From Sphingobacteriales bacterium (GTDB taxonomy: Bacteria > Bacteroidota > Bacteroidia > Sphingobacteriales > Sphingobacteriaceae), in assembly GCA_013298995.1 (NCBI GenBank), contig JAAFJW010000012.1, forward strand, positions 1 to 38,789: a stretch of 38,789 bases of DNA, given 5' to 3'. Under the pieces are notes generated by a model, which saw only the letters and a list, made by a program, of their open reading frames with translations, had not been told where the DNA came from and did no database searches. Of the stretch, positions 7,157 through 16,609 are shown one piece after another. The stretch's first letter is position 1; every line of letters starts with the position of its first letter. Both the position numbers and the translations under genes were made by a program.

Positions 7157-8023
7157 TCAATCAATCATTCTATTTACGATAGGCTGGTAGCTATCAATTC
7201 TTCTATCTCTTAAAAATGGCCAATGTATGCGGTAGCTATCTGTTTTGTTAAGGTCGATTGGCTGTACAATTATTTCTTCGTTGTTGTGGGTTGCTTGGTG
7301 CAATATGGTACCAAAAGGGTTGGATATAAATGAACCGCCCCAAAATTGTACACCAGCCTCAACCCCTACCCTATTTACGCTTACTACATGCACACCATTG
7401 GCAATAGCATGTGAGCGTTGGATGGTTTGCCAGGCGTTGTATTGCTCGGTATTGGTGGCTTCATCTTGATGCTTTGCCCAGCCAATGGCGGTGGGGTAAA
7501 ACAATATTTCGGCACCCATTAGTGCGGTAATACGGGCAGCTTCGGGATACCATTGGTCCCAGCAAATGAGTACGCCTACGGTAGCAAATTTGGTTTTAAA
7601 TACTTTGTAACCTAAATCGCCAGGGGTGAAATAAAATTTTTCGTAAAAGCCTGGGTCGTCGGGTATGTGCATTTTTCGGTACTTGCCTAGGTAGGTACCA
7701 TCGGCATCTAGCACTGCGGTGGTATTGTGGTATAGGCCTTGGGCTCGTTTTTCGAAAAGCGAGGCTATAATTACCACGCCCAGTTCGGAAGCTACAATTT
7801 GCAAGGCATCTGTGGATAACCCGGGGATGCTTTCGGCTAATAAAAAATTGTCATAATCCTCAACATCACAAAAATAAAGCGAGGTAAACAATTCTTGCAA
7901 ACAAATTATTTGTGCTCCTTTTGCGGCAGCTTCTCTTATTTTTGTAATTGCTTTTTGTAAGTTTTCTTCTTTATTGGCTGTACAGCTAGCTTGTATTAAG
8001 CCAACGTTTACTTTTTTAGACAT
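7157..8023 (-). CDS. aguB: N-carbamoylputrescine amidase
   Basis: A 288-residue nitrilase-superfamily enzyme starting at ATG. The catalytic Glu44 (CLQELF), Lys117 (YRKMHIPDDPG) and Cys154 (LICWDQWYPEAAR) are all present. The KMHIPDDPGFYEKFYFTPGD and PTAIGWAKHQDE segments are typical of N-carbamoylputrescine amidase, which releases ammonia and CO2 to give putrescine in the agmatine route of polyamine synthesis. Length fits the family. The usual partner, agmatine deiminase (aguA), is not in the window. The gene starts 39 nt after the purN stop on the same strand and may be co-transcribed with it. A less specific carbon-nitrogen hydrolase is the alternative. Confidence 0.9.
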   Translation of the reverse strand: MSKKVNVGLIQASCTANKEENLQKAITKIREAAAKGAQIICLQELFTSLYFCDVEDYDNFLLAESIPGLSTDALQIVASELGVVIIASLFEKRAQGLYHNTTAVLDADGTYLGKYRKMHIPDDPGFYEKFYFTPGDLGYKVFKTKFATVGVLICWDQWYPEAARITALMGAEILFYPTAIGWAKHQDEATNTEQYNAWQTIQRSHAIANGVHVVSVNRVGVEAGVQFWGGSFISNPFGTILHQATHNNEEIIVQPIDLNKTDSYRIHWPFLRDRRIDSYQPIVNRMID

Positions 8024-8062
8024 AGTTTATTATTGTTTGGGGCGAAAATATTTGCGGTTTTT

Positions 8063-8671
8063 TTATACACTTTTCATCTTTTTTAGCAAAGTTTCTATTA
8101 CTCGTGGGTAATGTAAGTGTTCTAATTGATGGCCTTTAAATTTTATCATTTCTAGGTCGTCTTTTTTATCGATTTTAAAATGTGATTGGTGTATTATTTC
8201 TCCATCGTCAAATTGTTCGTTTACAAAATGTATGGTAATGCCCGATTCGGTTTCTTTATTTTTTAAAATTTCCAAGTGTACTTTATCACCATACATACCC
8301 TTACCGCCATATTTGGGTAAAAGCGAAGGGTGAATATTTACTATTTTATTGGGATATGCTTTTAATAAGTAACTGGGTATTAACCATAAAAAACCAGCTA
8401 AAACGATAAAATCGATTTGCATATTGTCCAGTAATGTTAACATTTTATCGGCTTGCATAAACTCTTCCCTATCAAAAATATGGGTAGGTACTTCAAAATT
8501 ATCGGCCCGTTGTAACACAAAAGCATCGGGATTATTGGTTAGTACTAAAGCAACTTCGATGCTGTCGTTTTTTTTAAAATGCTCCATTATTTTTTGTGCA
8601 TTGGAGCCCGAGCCCGAAGCAAAAATGGCTATTCGTTTTTTCAAAATATTTTTATTGTGCTTGATTTTCAA
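8063..8671 (-). CDS. purN: Phosphoribosylglycinamide formyltransferase
   Basis: GAR transformylase of de novo purine synthesis: it transfers a formyl group from 10-formyltetrahydrofolate to GAR. Signatures are RIAIFASGSGSNAQKI (phosphate-binding loop), IVLAGFLWLIP, the catalytic NIHPSLLPKYGGKGMYG (Asn and His) and the Asp in NEQFDDGEII. The ORF-track start is TTG 8671. A second in-frame TTG at 8644 gives MKKRIAIFASG, which fits the usual N-terminus better (193 residues); no ATG is available near either. It lies upstream of aguB on the same strand. Confidence 0.9.
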   Translation of the reverse strand: MKIKHNKNILKKRIAIFASGSGSNAQKIMEHFKKNDSIEVALVLTNNPDAFVLQRADNFEVPTHIFDREEFMQADKMLTLLDNMQIDFIVLAGFLWLIPSYLLKAYPNKIVNIHPSLLPKYGGKGMYGDKVHLEILKNKETESGITIHFVNEQFDDGEIIHQSHFKIDKKDDLEMIKFKGHQLEHLHYPRVIETLLKKMKSV

Positions 8672-8793
8672 AGATAAAGTTTAGAATGCTTTTAGGAAAT
8701 CAATTATGAGATATTTTTAGCAAAATTGTGAAATAAAATCAAGGTTAGTGCATTTTAAATACGATATTGGTTTTATTTTAAAAAATATAAATC

Positions 8794-9561
8794 ATGAAAA
8801 TAGTACAATTTTTTTTTATCCAAGCAGTATTATTTGCTATCCTATTACAATCGGCCCCAGCCAAAAAATTAAAATATTATCCCCATGTAGTTACGCAAAT
8901 AACGCCCAGCAACATACACACAAGCTACAATACTTTATTAAACAAATACGTAAACAAACACGGAAAAGTTGATTATAAAAGTTTTAAAAACGAAATAACG
9001 AAGCTTCAAAACTACCTTAACTCGCTACAAATGGTTAATGTAAAAACATTGCCACAAAACGAACAATTGGCGTTTTGGATAAACGTATATAATGCCAACA
9101 CTATCTATCAGGTTTTAAGAAACTATCCTTGCACATCTATCAAACAAATTGATGATGGCAAAGTGTGGGATAAGCCTTTGCCTTATACATTTGATGGAGA
9201 AAAAATATCGTTAAATGAAATTGAACACCAAAAACTAATACAACAATTTAACGACCCTCGCATTCATTTTGCCATTAATTGCGCTGCGGTATCATGCCCA
9301 AAGCTAAGTAATATTGCTTTTACGGGGCAAAATGTGCAACAGTTACTTAACAGCCAAGCTATTTTATTTATCAATAACCCTGCACATAATTATATAAGTG
9401 ATAAAAAAATAATGCTTTCGCAAATTTTTAATTGGTATAAAGCCGATTTTGTAAAAACAGATGGCAGTGTACCAGCATTTGTAAATAAATATGCTAAAGC
9501 CAAAATCAACGAAAGTGCAAACCTTATGTATATGAATTATAATTGGGGCTTAAACGAATAA
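8794..9561 (+). CDS. DUF547-domain exported protein
   Basis: A 255-residue protein starting at ATG. Residues 1-23 (MKIVQFFFIQAVLFAILLQSAPA) look like a signal peptide, so it is probably periplasmic or secreted. The body carries the DUF547 pattern: YNTLLNKYVNKHGKVDYKSF, LAFWINVYNANTIYQVL, IHFAINCAAVSCPKL and LSQIFNWYKADF. The conserved Cys residues in NCAAVSCP are present. The biochemical role of DUF547 is not known to me. It lies 60 nt upstream of rnr on the same strand, with no terminator seen between them. Confidence 0.85.
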   Translation: MKIVQFFFIQAVLFAILLQSAPAKKLKYYPHVVTQITPSNIHTSYNTLLNKYVNKHGKVDYKSFKNEITKLQNYLNSLQMVNVKTLPQNEQLAFWINVYNANTIYQVLRNYPCTSIKQIDDGKVWDKPLPYTFDGEKISLNEIEHQKLIQQFNDPRIHFAINCAAVSCPKLSNIAFTGQNVQQLLNSQAILFINNPAHNYISDKKIMLSQIFNWYKADFVKTDGSVPAFVNKYAKAKINESANLMYMNYNWGLNE

Positions 9562-9621
9562 TTATTTTTATCGCAGCAACTTATAATTAAACATTATATT
9601 TATCCGAAACAATGCAGCACC

Positions 9622-11754
9622 ATGTCCGATAATAAAAACAAAAACATAAAACAGGCTTTAGTACAACGCATTGCCGATATTTTCGACAAAAGCAAAAACA
9701 AACCGCTAAACTATAAACAATTAGCCGCTAAATTAAATATTAACGATACCATAGGCAAAAATGTGTTACAAGACACGCTAAACGACGAATTATTTAAAGG
9801 CTTAATTGTAGAAATAGAAAAAGGTAAATACCAATTACACGAAGTAAAAGCCTTTATATTTGGTAAAATAGATATGGCCGCCAATGGTTCGGCATTTTTA
9901 TTACCCGACGACGAGTTTGAAAAAGATATATTTATTGCCCCACGAAAGCTAAGAAACGCCCTACATGGCGACCGTGTAAAGCTACACGTATATGCCAACA
10001 GCCGTGGAAGCCGCAAAGAAGGCGAGGTGGTAGAGATTGTAACAAGGGCAAAAATGGAATTTACAGGTATTGTAAAACTGGCGCAACATTATGCCTTTTT
10101 TATACCCGACGACCGTAAAATGTTACACGATATTTTTATCCCTTTGGGGGATTTAAACGGTGCACAAAACGGCGATAAAGCCCTAGCAAAAATTGTAGAT
10201 TGGCCTGCTGGTGCCAAAAACCCCGTAGGCATAATTAAGGAAGTGCTGGGCCAGCAAGGCGAAAACAATACCGAAATGAACGCCATATTGGCCGAATATG
10301 GTTTCCCACTTTCGTTCCCATTAGAGGTAGAGCAAGAAGCCACACAAATAAGTATCGAAATTACGCCCGAAGAAATTGCCAAACGTAAAGATTTTAGAAA
10401 AATATTAACCTTCACCATCGACCCATTTGATGCCAAAGATTTCGATGATGCGATATCGTACAAAATATTAGAAAACGGCAATTACGAAGTGGGTGTACAC
10501 ATTGCCGATGTATCGCATTATGTAATTCCCGAATCGGATTTAGATAAAGAAGCTTACGAGCGTGGCACATCGGTTTACCTAGTAGATAGGGTGATACCTA
10601 TGCTGCCCGAAACGCTATCGAACGGTTTATGCTCGCTTAGGCCAAACGAAGAAAAATTATGTTTTTCGGCCGTATTTGAGTTAGATGCCGAAGCGCAAAT
10701 TAAAAATGAATGGTTTGGCCGTACGGTAATATATTCGGATAAACGCTTTGCTTATGAAGATGTACAAGAAATTATAGAAAACAAAACTGGGCTGTTTTGC
10801 GACGAAATTTTAAACCTCAATGCCCTAGCCTATAAACTGCGTGAACAAAAATTTAACAACGGAGCCATAAGTTTTGAAACCGCCGAAGTAAAATTTAAGC
10901 TCGATGAAAACGGAAAACCCATTGGCGTTTACACCAAAGAACGCAAAGATGCCCACAAGTTAATTGAAGATTTTATGTTACTGGCCAACCGCCGTGTGGC
11001 CGAGTTTGTGGCCAAAAAAGAAAAAGGCAAAGCCAAACTCACCTTTGTTTACAGGGCGCATGATGTGCCAAAGGAAGCTAGTTTAGAAAGTTTTTCGAAG
11101 TTTGCCGCAAACTTTGGTTATAAAATTTCGACCAAATCGGGTAAAGACACCGCAAAATCGTTAAACAAATTAATGTTTGATATTGAGGGGCATAAAGAAC
11201 AAAACGTATTAACCCAACTGGCCATACGCAGTATGGCAAAAGCCATTTACACCACCAAAATGAGCAGCCATTACGGTTTGGCTTTTGATTATTACACCCA
11301 TTTTACATCGCCCATAAGGCGTTACCCCGATGTAATGGTGCATAGGTTGTTGCAATATTATTTAGATGGCAACAAATCGGTAAATGCCGAGCATTACGAA
11401 AAAATGTGTGCCCACGCATCGCAAATGGAGAAAAAAGCCGCCGATGCCGAGCGAGCATCCGTAAAATATAAACAAGCCGAATACCTGCAAGATAATGTAG
11501 GGCAAAACTTTTTGGGCGTAATTTCGGGCGTTACCGAGTGGGGAATGTATGTAGAAATTATAGAAAACAAATGCGAAGGCATGATACGTTTGCGTGATAT
11601 TTCGGATGATTTTTACACCCTCGACGAAAAAAATTATTGCATTATTGGCCAAAAGAAAAAGAAAGTTTACCAACTAGGCGATGAGGTAAATATTAAAGTA
11701 AAACGAGTTGATTTGGCAAAACGGCAGATAGATTTTGCTTTGATAACGGGGTGA
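9622..11754 (+). CDS. rnr: Ribonuclease R (RNase II/RNB family 3'-5' exoribonuclease)
   Basis: A 710-residue enzyme starting at ATG. It has an N-terminal helix-turn-helix region (about 1-65), cold-shock OB domains (about 70-230), the catalytic RNB domain with TFTIDPFDAKDFDDAISY (Asp cluster binding two Mg ions, about residues 268-288), FTSPIRRYPDVMVHRLL, and a C-terminal S1 domain (GQNFLGVISGVTEWGMYVEI). It degrades structured RNA processively, taking part in mRNA turnover and rRNA quality control. Length and domain order match Bacteroidota RNase R; there is no long lysine-rich tail. The DUF547 gene precedes it and the accessory lipoprotein/RM block follows. Confidence 0.95.
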   Translation: MSDNKNKNIKQALVQRIADIFDKSKNKPLNYKQLAAKLNINDTIGKNVLQDTLNDELFKGLIVEIEKGKYQLHEVKAFIFGKIDMAANGSAFLLPDDEFEKDIFIAPRKLRNALHGDRVKLHVYANSRGSRKEGEVVEIVTRAKMEFTGIVKLAQHYAFFIPDDRKMLHDIFIPLGDLNGAQNGDKALAKIVDWPAGAKNPVGIIKEVLGQQGENNTEMNAILAEYGFPLSFPLEVEQEATQISIEITPEEIAKRKDFRKILTFTIDPFDAKDFDDAISYKILENGNYEVGVHIADVSHYVIPESDLDKEAYERGTSVYLVDRVIPMLPETLSNGLCSLRPNEEKLCFSAVFELDAEAQIKNEWFGRTVIYSDKRFAYEDVQEIIENKTGLFCDEILNLNALAYKLREQKFNNGAISFETAEVKFKLDENGKPIGVYTKERKDAHKLIEDFMLLANRRVAEFVAKKEKGKAKLTFVYRAHDVPKEASLESFSKFAANFGYKISTKSGKDTAKSLNKLMFDIEGHKEQNVLTQLAIRSMAKAIYTTKMSSHYGLAFDYYTHFTSPIRRYPDVMVHRLLQYYLDGNKSVNAEHYEKMCAHASQMEKKAADAERASVKYKQAEYLQDNVGQNFLGVISGVTEWGMYVEIIENKCEGMIRLRDISDDFYTLDEKNYCIIGQKKKKVYQLGDEVNIKVKRVDLAKRQIDFALITG

Positions 11755-11830
11755 AGTAATTTTTATTTCACATTGTAATTGATAAAAAATGCCGTAATTT
11801 ATAGTACAAAAAACTTAAAATAATTATAAA

Positions 11831-12532
11831 ATGAAAAACATTATCACGTTCACAATCTGCTTCTTTATTTTGCTATCATTTTCTTGTAAAAAAAACATAC
11901 CAGAACCAACAAGCCCTCTAAAACAAGTGGTTGATAGTTTAGAGTCGAACAATTTTGATTACATATCTTTTAAATTTAAAGATAAAATTTATATATGTAA
12001 TCAAACACATAGCTCCGGTAATAGCAATCAAGATGCAAATAGAAAGGTTACTATAAGTAGCGATGGGGCTAGAAATTGGGCTGGAAATATAGATTCTGTT
12101 TTATATGCTCAGAGTTACGGCATTTCTAGCAAAGACCGACAGGTAAATTTTGAATTTATAATTTTCAAAAAATATGCAAAAAAAGACTGTGTATATAATT
12201 TTTTATATTACCCCAAAAAAATTAGTGACTTATTTAATACAGGTGAGTATAAATTCCCAGTTGATTTCGGCAGTCAAAATACATTAGATGGAGTTGTAAT
12301 AAAACTCAGGAATGGTAATCAATTTTACTCAACAACAAATGAGGATTTAACGTGGCCAGAACTTAAATTTAAACAAGAAACTCAAAATAACTCTAAATTT
12401 AATATTGTAAAAATAGAAAAAAACATGAAATATGGTTTTCATTATATTGAAGTAACTTTCAATTGCCAAATGTTTGATGAAAATGGAGTATCTACAACAT
12501 TAGAAAATGGATTTATGCGGTTAGAAATTTAA
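11831..12532 (+). CDS. Orphan predicted lipoprotein
   Basis: A 233-residue ORF starting at ATG. MKNIITFTICFFILLSFSCKK is a lipoprotein signal with the lipobox Cys at position 19. The mature part is beta-rich, with repeated aromatic strands such as YISFKFKDKIYICN and FHYIEVTFNCQMF, and ends in GFMRLEI. I do not recognise a family with confidence; small Bacteroidota lipoproteins with a beta-sandwich are the closest idea. Codon use is AT-rich compared with rnr and like that of the following RM genes, which suggests it belongs to the same accessory block. Upstream, TTG and a degenerate TAATTTAT are 19 nt apart, a weak promoter candidate. Confidence 0.65.
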   Translation: MKNIITFTICFFILLSFSCKKNIPEPTSPLKQVVDSLESNNFDYISFKFKDKIYICNQTHSSGNSNQDANRKVTISSDGARNWAGNIDSVLYAQSYGISSKDRQVNFEFIIFKKYAKKDCVYNFLYYPKKISDLFNTGEYKFPVDFGSQNTLDGVVIKLRNGNQFYSTTNEDLTWPELKFKQETQNNSKFNIVKIEKNMKYGFHYIEVTFNCQMFDENGVSTTLENGFMRLEI

Positions 12533-12667
12533 TCCATTTCACACATCTACGGGTTTTGTTTTCTTTCCATTCTCCACAAAAATACCCTGTTTTTTGTTAG
12601 TCTGTTTGTAATTACAGTTTTTTAATTTTAAATTCGTAACCATTGTATAACGTTAAACAACTTGGTT

Positions 12668-13903
12668 ATGAATAATTATATTACACTCTCAGAAGCGTCT
12701 GAACTTGTTGGTAAAAGTAAAGAAACGTTAAGGCGTTGGGACAACGAGGGTAAATTATCTGCTGTTAGAGAGCCAATGAGTAACTACAGAGTTTACCGAA
12801 AATCAGAGGTTTTGTCCCTTTTTTCTAATTTTATTAACAATCCAATAGAAACGGTTTCTAACTTTGTTGAGCCCGAAAACGAATATAAAGTTTTAGAGTT
12901 ATTTGCTGGGGCTGGTGGTTTAGCTGTTGGGATGGAGAAAGCTGGATTAAGATGCGTTGCATTAAACGAAATTGACAAATGGGCTTGCCAAACATTGCGT
13001 AATAATCGCCCCAATTGGAAAGTTTTAGAAGGTGATGTAAAATCCTTTGATTTTTCCGAATATCACAACAAAGTTGATGTGGTAACAGGTGGTTTCCCTT
13101 GCCAAGCATTTAGTTATGCAGGCAAAAAATTAGGTTTAGCCGATGCTAGAGGAACACTTTTTTATGAGTTTGCTAGGGTTGTAAAAGAGGTAAATCCTCC
13201 GATTTGTATTGGCGAAAATGTGCGTGGTTTATTAAGCCACGAAAACGGAAAAACCTTGCAAGGGATGATTTCAATTTTAGACGAAATTGGTTATAATGTT
13301 GTTCCTGTGCAAGTTTTAAAAGCCATTAATTTTAAAGTTCCACAAAAAAGAGAAAGACTAATTGTTGTTGGAATTAGAAAAGATATTGATATTAATTACG
13401 AATATCCAAAACCTTACAATAAAATTTATAACCTAACTGATGCGTTGAAAAAAAGTGATTTATTTGATTGTGTGGTACCAAAATCTGCTGGTTCAAAATA
13501 TCCTAAAAGTAAAATTGATGTTTTAGATTTAGTGCCACCAAAAGGTTATTGGCGTGATTTGCCTTTAGATATTCAAAAAGAATTTATGGGTGGGAGTTTT
13601 CATCTTGGTGGTGGTAAAACAGGTATTGCAAGGCGCATTGGCTGGGACGAACCTTGCCTAACATTAACTTGCAGCCCAGCTCAAAAACAAACTGAAAGAT
13701 GTCACCCCGATGAAACTCGACCATTTACCATTCGTGAATATGCAAGAATTCAAACATTTCCCGATGATTGGGATTTTGCTGGTTCGATTGCTCAACAGTA
13801 TAAACAGATTGGAAATGCTGTTCCTGTAAATTTAGGCCGAGAAGTTGGCTATTCAATCATAAAGTTCTTAAATCAATATTACAGTTTGTCGAAACCCAAA
13901 TAA
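12668..13903 (+). CDS. DNA (cytosine-5)-methyltransferase with N-terminal MerR-like HTH
   Basis: The ORF track starts at TTG 12662; ATG 12668 is preferred, giving 411 residues. Residue numbers below follow the track. Residues 4-55 (YITLSEASELVGKSKETLRRWDNEGKL...YRVYRKSEV) form a MerR/excisionase-type winged HTH. The C5-methylase domain follows: motif I FAGAGGLAVG (81-90), motif IV GGFPCQAFS with catalytic Cys147, motif VI ENVRGL (185), motif VIII QKRERLIVVG (228), a target-recognition region (about 240-340) and motif X IGNAVPVNLG. Paired with an Eco47II-type nuclease, its target is inferred to be GGNCC, so it would protect the host from that enzyme. The HTH may repress its own promoter, as N-terminal HTH domains do in some other C5 methylases. 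It is convergent with the nuclease gene. Confidence 0.93.
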   Translation: MNNYITLSEASELVGKSKETLRRWDNEGKLSAVREPMSNYRVYRKSEVLSLFSNFINNPIETVSNFVEPENEYKVLELFAGAGGLAVGMEKAGLRCVALNEIDKWACQTLRNNRPNWKVLEGDVKSFDFSEYHNKVDVVTGGFPCQAFSYAGKKLGLADARGTLFYEFARVVKEVNPPICIGENVRGLLSHENGKTLQGMISILDEIGYNVVPVQVLKAINFKVPQKRERLIVVGIRKDIDINYEYPKPYNKIYNLTDALKKSDLFDCVVPKSAGSKYPKSKIDVLDLVPPKGYWRDLPLDIQKEFMGGSFHLGGGKTGIARRIGWDEPCLTLTCSPAQKQTERCHPDETRPFTIREYARIQTFPDDWDFAGSIAQQYKQIGNAVPVNLGREVGYSIIKFLNQYYSLSKPK

Positions 13904-14643
13904 TAGCTATAATTTTCAAAAGTAATTTGATCTAAAATACTTCGTTTGGATATATTTGTTTCTGTTTTAATTTCGTCTAGTGCCGAATTATATTTGATTA
14001 ATTTTTCATCCTCAATTGAGTTTAGATAATCATTTATAGCAAAAGGTAATTTTTTGTAAAGTTGAAAAAGTGCATCCTTTTGCCCCGAAAGCAATGCGTA
14101 AAATTGGTCACCCGAAATTTTGTAAACTCGGCTATGGCTATATTCTTTTCCGTTGATTTCTCCTTTCCAAAGTTCGTTAAAACTATTTTTTGCCAAAATT
14201 TGGACCCAATAACATTTTGCTTTTTTGTAGTCGTCTGCATATCGAGCCAATTTTTGAAACAAAGCTTCGGCCGAACTGCTATTCATTGTGTTATGCTTGT
14301 TTTTGATGTCGGCAAACAATGTGTCGTCTTTTGCTTTTATATCAAAACCACTCAAATTTCCAACTTTAAAACCATCAATCCCACCTAAAATTTGTTCATG
14401 AAAAGTTCCGATAGAATTATTTATTGATTTATCAATTTGGCGTAAAATTTCGGCTTGTATAAGACTTTCTTCGTCAATATCGTTGAATTTCGAGTCGAGA
14501 GTCAGCTTGATAGTGTCCACTTTGTTACTGTAAAAACTACCCTTAGTAATATTTTTTTTAGCTTTTAAATACGATTTATGAAGCCCTGCAATGCAAACCA
14601 GCAAATGTTTGTCCGAAATAAAATCTAAGTATTTATTTTTCAT
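13879..14643 (-). CDS. Type II restriction endonuclease, Eco47II/Sau96I family
   Basis: A 254-residue protein starting at ATG. FHEQILGGIDGF (81-92) leads into GFDIKAKDDTLFADIKNKHNTMNSSSAEA, a signature of the Eco47II family. Asp101 and the D112-I-K114 triad fit a PD-(D/E)XK nuclease site. Family members cut GGNCC; specificity here is inferred from family and not read from sequence. Its 3' end overlaps the convergent methylase gene by 25 bp. The start is 41 nt downstream of the purF stop on the same strand, with no TAnnTTTG motif in that gap, so it may be transcribed from within or upstream of purF. It appears intact. AT-rich codon use suggests horizontal acquisition. Confidence 0.9.
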   Translation of the reverse strand: MKNKYLDFISDKHLLVCIAGLHKSYLKAKKNITKGSFYSNKVDTIKLTLDSKFNDIDEESLIQAEILRQIDKSINNSIGTFHEQILGGIDGFKVGNLSGFDIKAKDDTLFADIKNKHNTMNSSSAEALFQKLARYADDYKKAKCYWVQILAKNSFNELWKGEINGKEYSHSRVYKISGDQFYALLSGQKDALFQLYKKLPFAINDYLNSIEDEKLIKYNSALDEIKTETNISKRSILDQITFENYSYYLGFDKL

Positions 14644-14684
14644 TAAAATAAAATTTTCTTTAATAAACCAGCCCCCCTAATCTA

Positions 14685-16589
14685 CTACACATACGCCCTC
14701 GCATTTTTACCTTCCATCCAGTTAATATATGCTTTATTTACCACTTTATTGCCGCCTGGTGTGGGGTAATTGCCCGAAAAATACCAATCGCCCAAATGGT
14801 TGGGGCAAGCAGTATGCAAGTTTTCGAGGCTTTGGTAAATTACTTCTACTTTGGCTTGTACTTCTTTTGGCGTAATAATTTGGGCAATTTTTGCTGATAT
14901 TTCTTCGGGGCTAAAAGGTGCATAAATTTCTTTTACATAATTGATAACGTCTTCTTTGGCTGTATTGGCTTGGGCTTTACATTTATCATATACATCAAAC
15001 AATACGTTTTCTCGGCCAGTTTCTTTAAGCAATTGTACAGCAGCTTCAAAAGCTACAAATTCGCCCATTTTGCTCATATCAATACCATAACAATCGGGGT
15101 AACGTATTTGCGGAGCCGATGAAACAATAATAATTTTTACAGGGCCTAACCTATCAAAAATGCGTAAAATACTTTGTTTAAGCGTAGTACCACGTACAAT
15201 AGAGTCGTCCATGGCTACCAAAGTATCTACATTGCGGGTTATTAGGCCATAGGTAGTATCATAAACATGGGCTACCATATCGCTACGTTCGGCATCTTGG
15301 GTAATAAAGGTGCGCATTTTGGCATCCTTTATGGCCAGTTTTTCTACCCTTGGGGTTAGGTTTAAAATTTTATCAAGCTCTTCATTGGTTAAATTACTGC
15401 TATGGTTTAGCAGGGCTTCACGCTGCGTTTGCTTGGTGTAGGCATGTAAACCTTCTACCAAGCCGTAAAACGAAACCTCGGCGGTATTGGGTATGTAGGT
15501 AAAAACGGTATTTTCTATATCGTGGTTTACGGCTTGTAATATTTTGGGGCACAGCAGTCTGCCAAGTTTTTTGCGTTCGCGGTATATATCGGCATCGCTA
15601 CCTCTCGAAAAATAAATCCGCTCGAACGAGCATGATTTTTGTACGGTAGGTTTCCTAAACATTTCTTCCGAAAATGTACCATCTTTTTTGATAATTAAAG
15701 CATGGCCAGGTTTTATCTCTTTTACTTGCCCTATTTTGATATTAAAAGCAGTTTGCAAAGCTGGGCGTTCGGATGCGGCAACCACAATTTCGTCATCATG
15801 GTAATAATATGCTGGCCTTATGCCTGCGGGGTCTCGCAATACAAAAGCATCGCCATGGCCAAAAATACCGCTAATGGTATAACCGCCATCCCACGATTTT
15901 GCCGATTTTTTTAGGATTTTTATCACATCCAAATTATTGGCTATTAAATCCGAAATCTCGATATTATCGTAACCTTCTTTTTTAAAATAATCAAAAAGTA
16001 TCTGATTTTCGTCGTCAAGGAAATGGCCTATTTTTTCGAGTACGGTAACGGTATCGGCTCGTTCTTTGGGGTGTTGGCCAAGGTCGTATAGCTGTTGCAA
16101 TAGCTCATCAACATTGGTCATGTTAAAATTACCAGCAATTACAAGGTTGCGGCTCATCCAATTATTTTGCCTTAAAAACGGATGACAGGCCTCAATGCTA
16201 TTTTTTCCATGTGTACCATAGCGCAAATGGCCTAGCAATACCTCGCCTGTAAAACTTATGTTTTCTTTAAGCCACTCGGCATCGGCAAGTAAATGTGGGC
16301 TTTCTTTTTCTACAGCGGCAAAGCGTTTCATCACGTACGAAAAAATATCTTGTACCGCATTTTTTTCCATCGAGCGGTGCCTGCTTATGTAACGATTGCC
16401 TGGCTTTACATCTAATTTTATGGTAGCTATCCCTGCCCCATCTTGCCCTCGGTTATGCTGTTTTTCCATCAATAAATATAGCTTGTTGAGGCCGTAAAGT
16501 GCCGTACCATATTTTTGCTGATAAAAAGAGAGGGGTTTTAAAAGGCGGATAAATGCTATGCCACATTCGTGTTTAATAGAATCGCTCAT
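14685..16589 (-). CDS. purF: Amidophosphoribosyltransferase, long Bacteroidota form
   Basis: A 634-residue enzyme starting at ATG, longer than the roughly 500 residues of E. coli PurF. The N-terminal class II glutamine amidotransferase domain begins MSDSIKHECGIAFIRLLKP: the nucleophile would be Cys9, so an 8-residue propeptide must be removed. KQHNRGQDGAGIA and HLRYGTHG follow. The phosphoribosyltransferase domain holds the PRPP loop VDTLVAMDDSIVRGTTL and IIIVSSAPQIRYPDCYGIDM. The C-terminus (HLGDWYFSGNYPTPGG...YINWMEGK) is an extension seen in the Bacteroidota form. It converts PRPP and glutamine to phosphoribosylamine, the first committed step of purine synthesis. Some Bacteroidota also carry a short canonical PurF; whether this strain does is not visible. 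Confidence 0.92.
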   Translation of the reverse strand: MSDSIKHECGIAFIRLLKPLSFYQQKYGTALYGLNKLYLLMEKQHNRGQDGAGIATIKLDVKPGNRYISRHRSMEKNAVQDIFSYVMKRFAAVEKESPHLLADAEWLKENISFTGEVLLGHLRYGTHGKNSIEACHPFLRQNNWMSRNLVIAGNFNMTNVDELLQQLYDLGQHPKERADTVTVLEKIGHFLDDENQILFDYFKKEGYDNIEISDLIANNLDVIKILKKSAKSWDGGYTISGIFGHGDAFVLRDPAGIRPAYYYHDDEIVVAASERPALQTAFNIKIGQVKEIKPGHALIIKKDGTFSEEMFRKPTVQKSCSFERIYFSRGSDADIYRERKKLGRLLCPKILQAVNHDIENTVFTYIPNTAEVSFYGLVEGLHAYTKQTQREALLNHSSNLTNEELDKILNLTPRVEKLAIKDAKMRTFITQDAERSDMVAHVYDTTYGLITRNVDTLVAMDDSIVRGTTLKQSILRIFDRLGPVKIIIVSSAPQIRYPDCYGIDMSKMGEFVAFEAAVQLLKETGRENVLFDVYDKCKAQANTAKEDVINYVKEIYAPFSPEEISAKIAQIITPKEVQAKVEVIYQSLENLHTACPNHLGDWYFSGNYPTPGGNKVVNKAYINWMEGKNARAYV

Positions 16590-16609
16590 GTACTGCTTTA
16601 ATAAGCTAA

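Noticed and set aside
8748-8972. 74-codon plus ORF overlapping the DUF547 gene start
   Set aside because: Out of frame with the signal peptide and DUF547 motifs; no support of its own.
10089-10481. 130-codon antisense ORF in rnr
   Set aside because: Shadow of the RNB coding region, no motifs.
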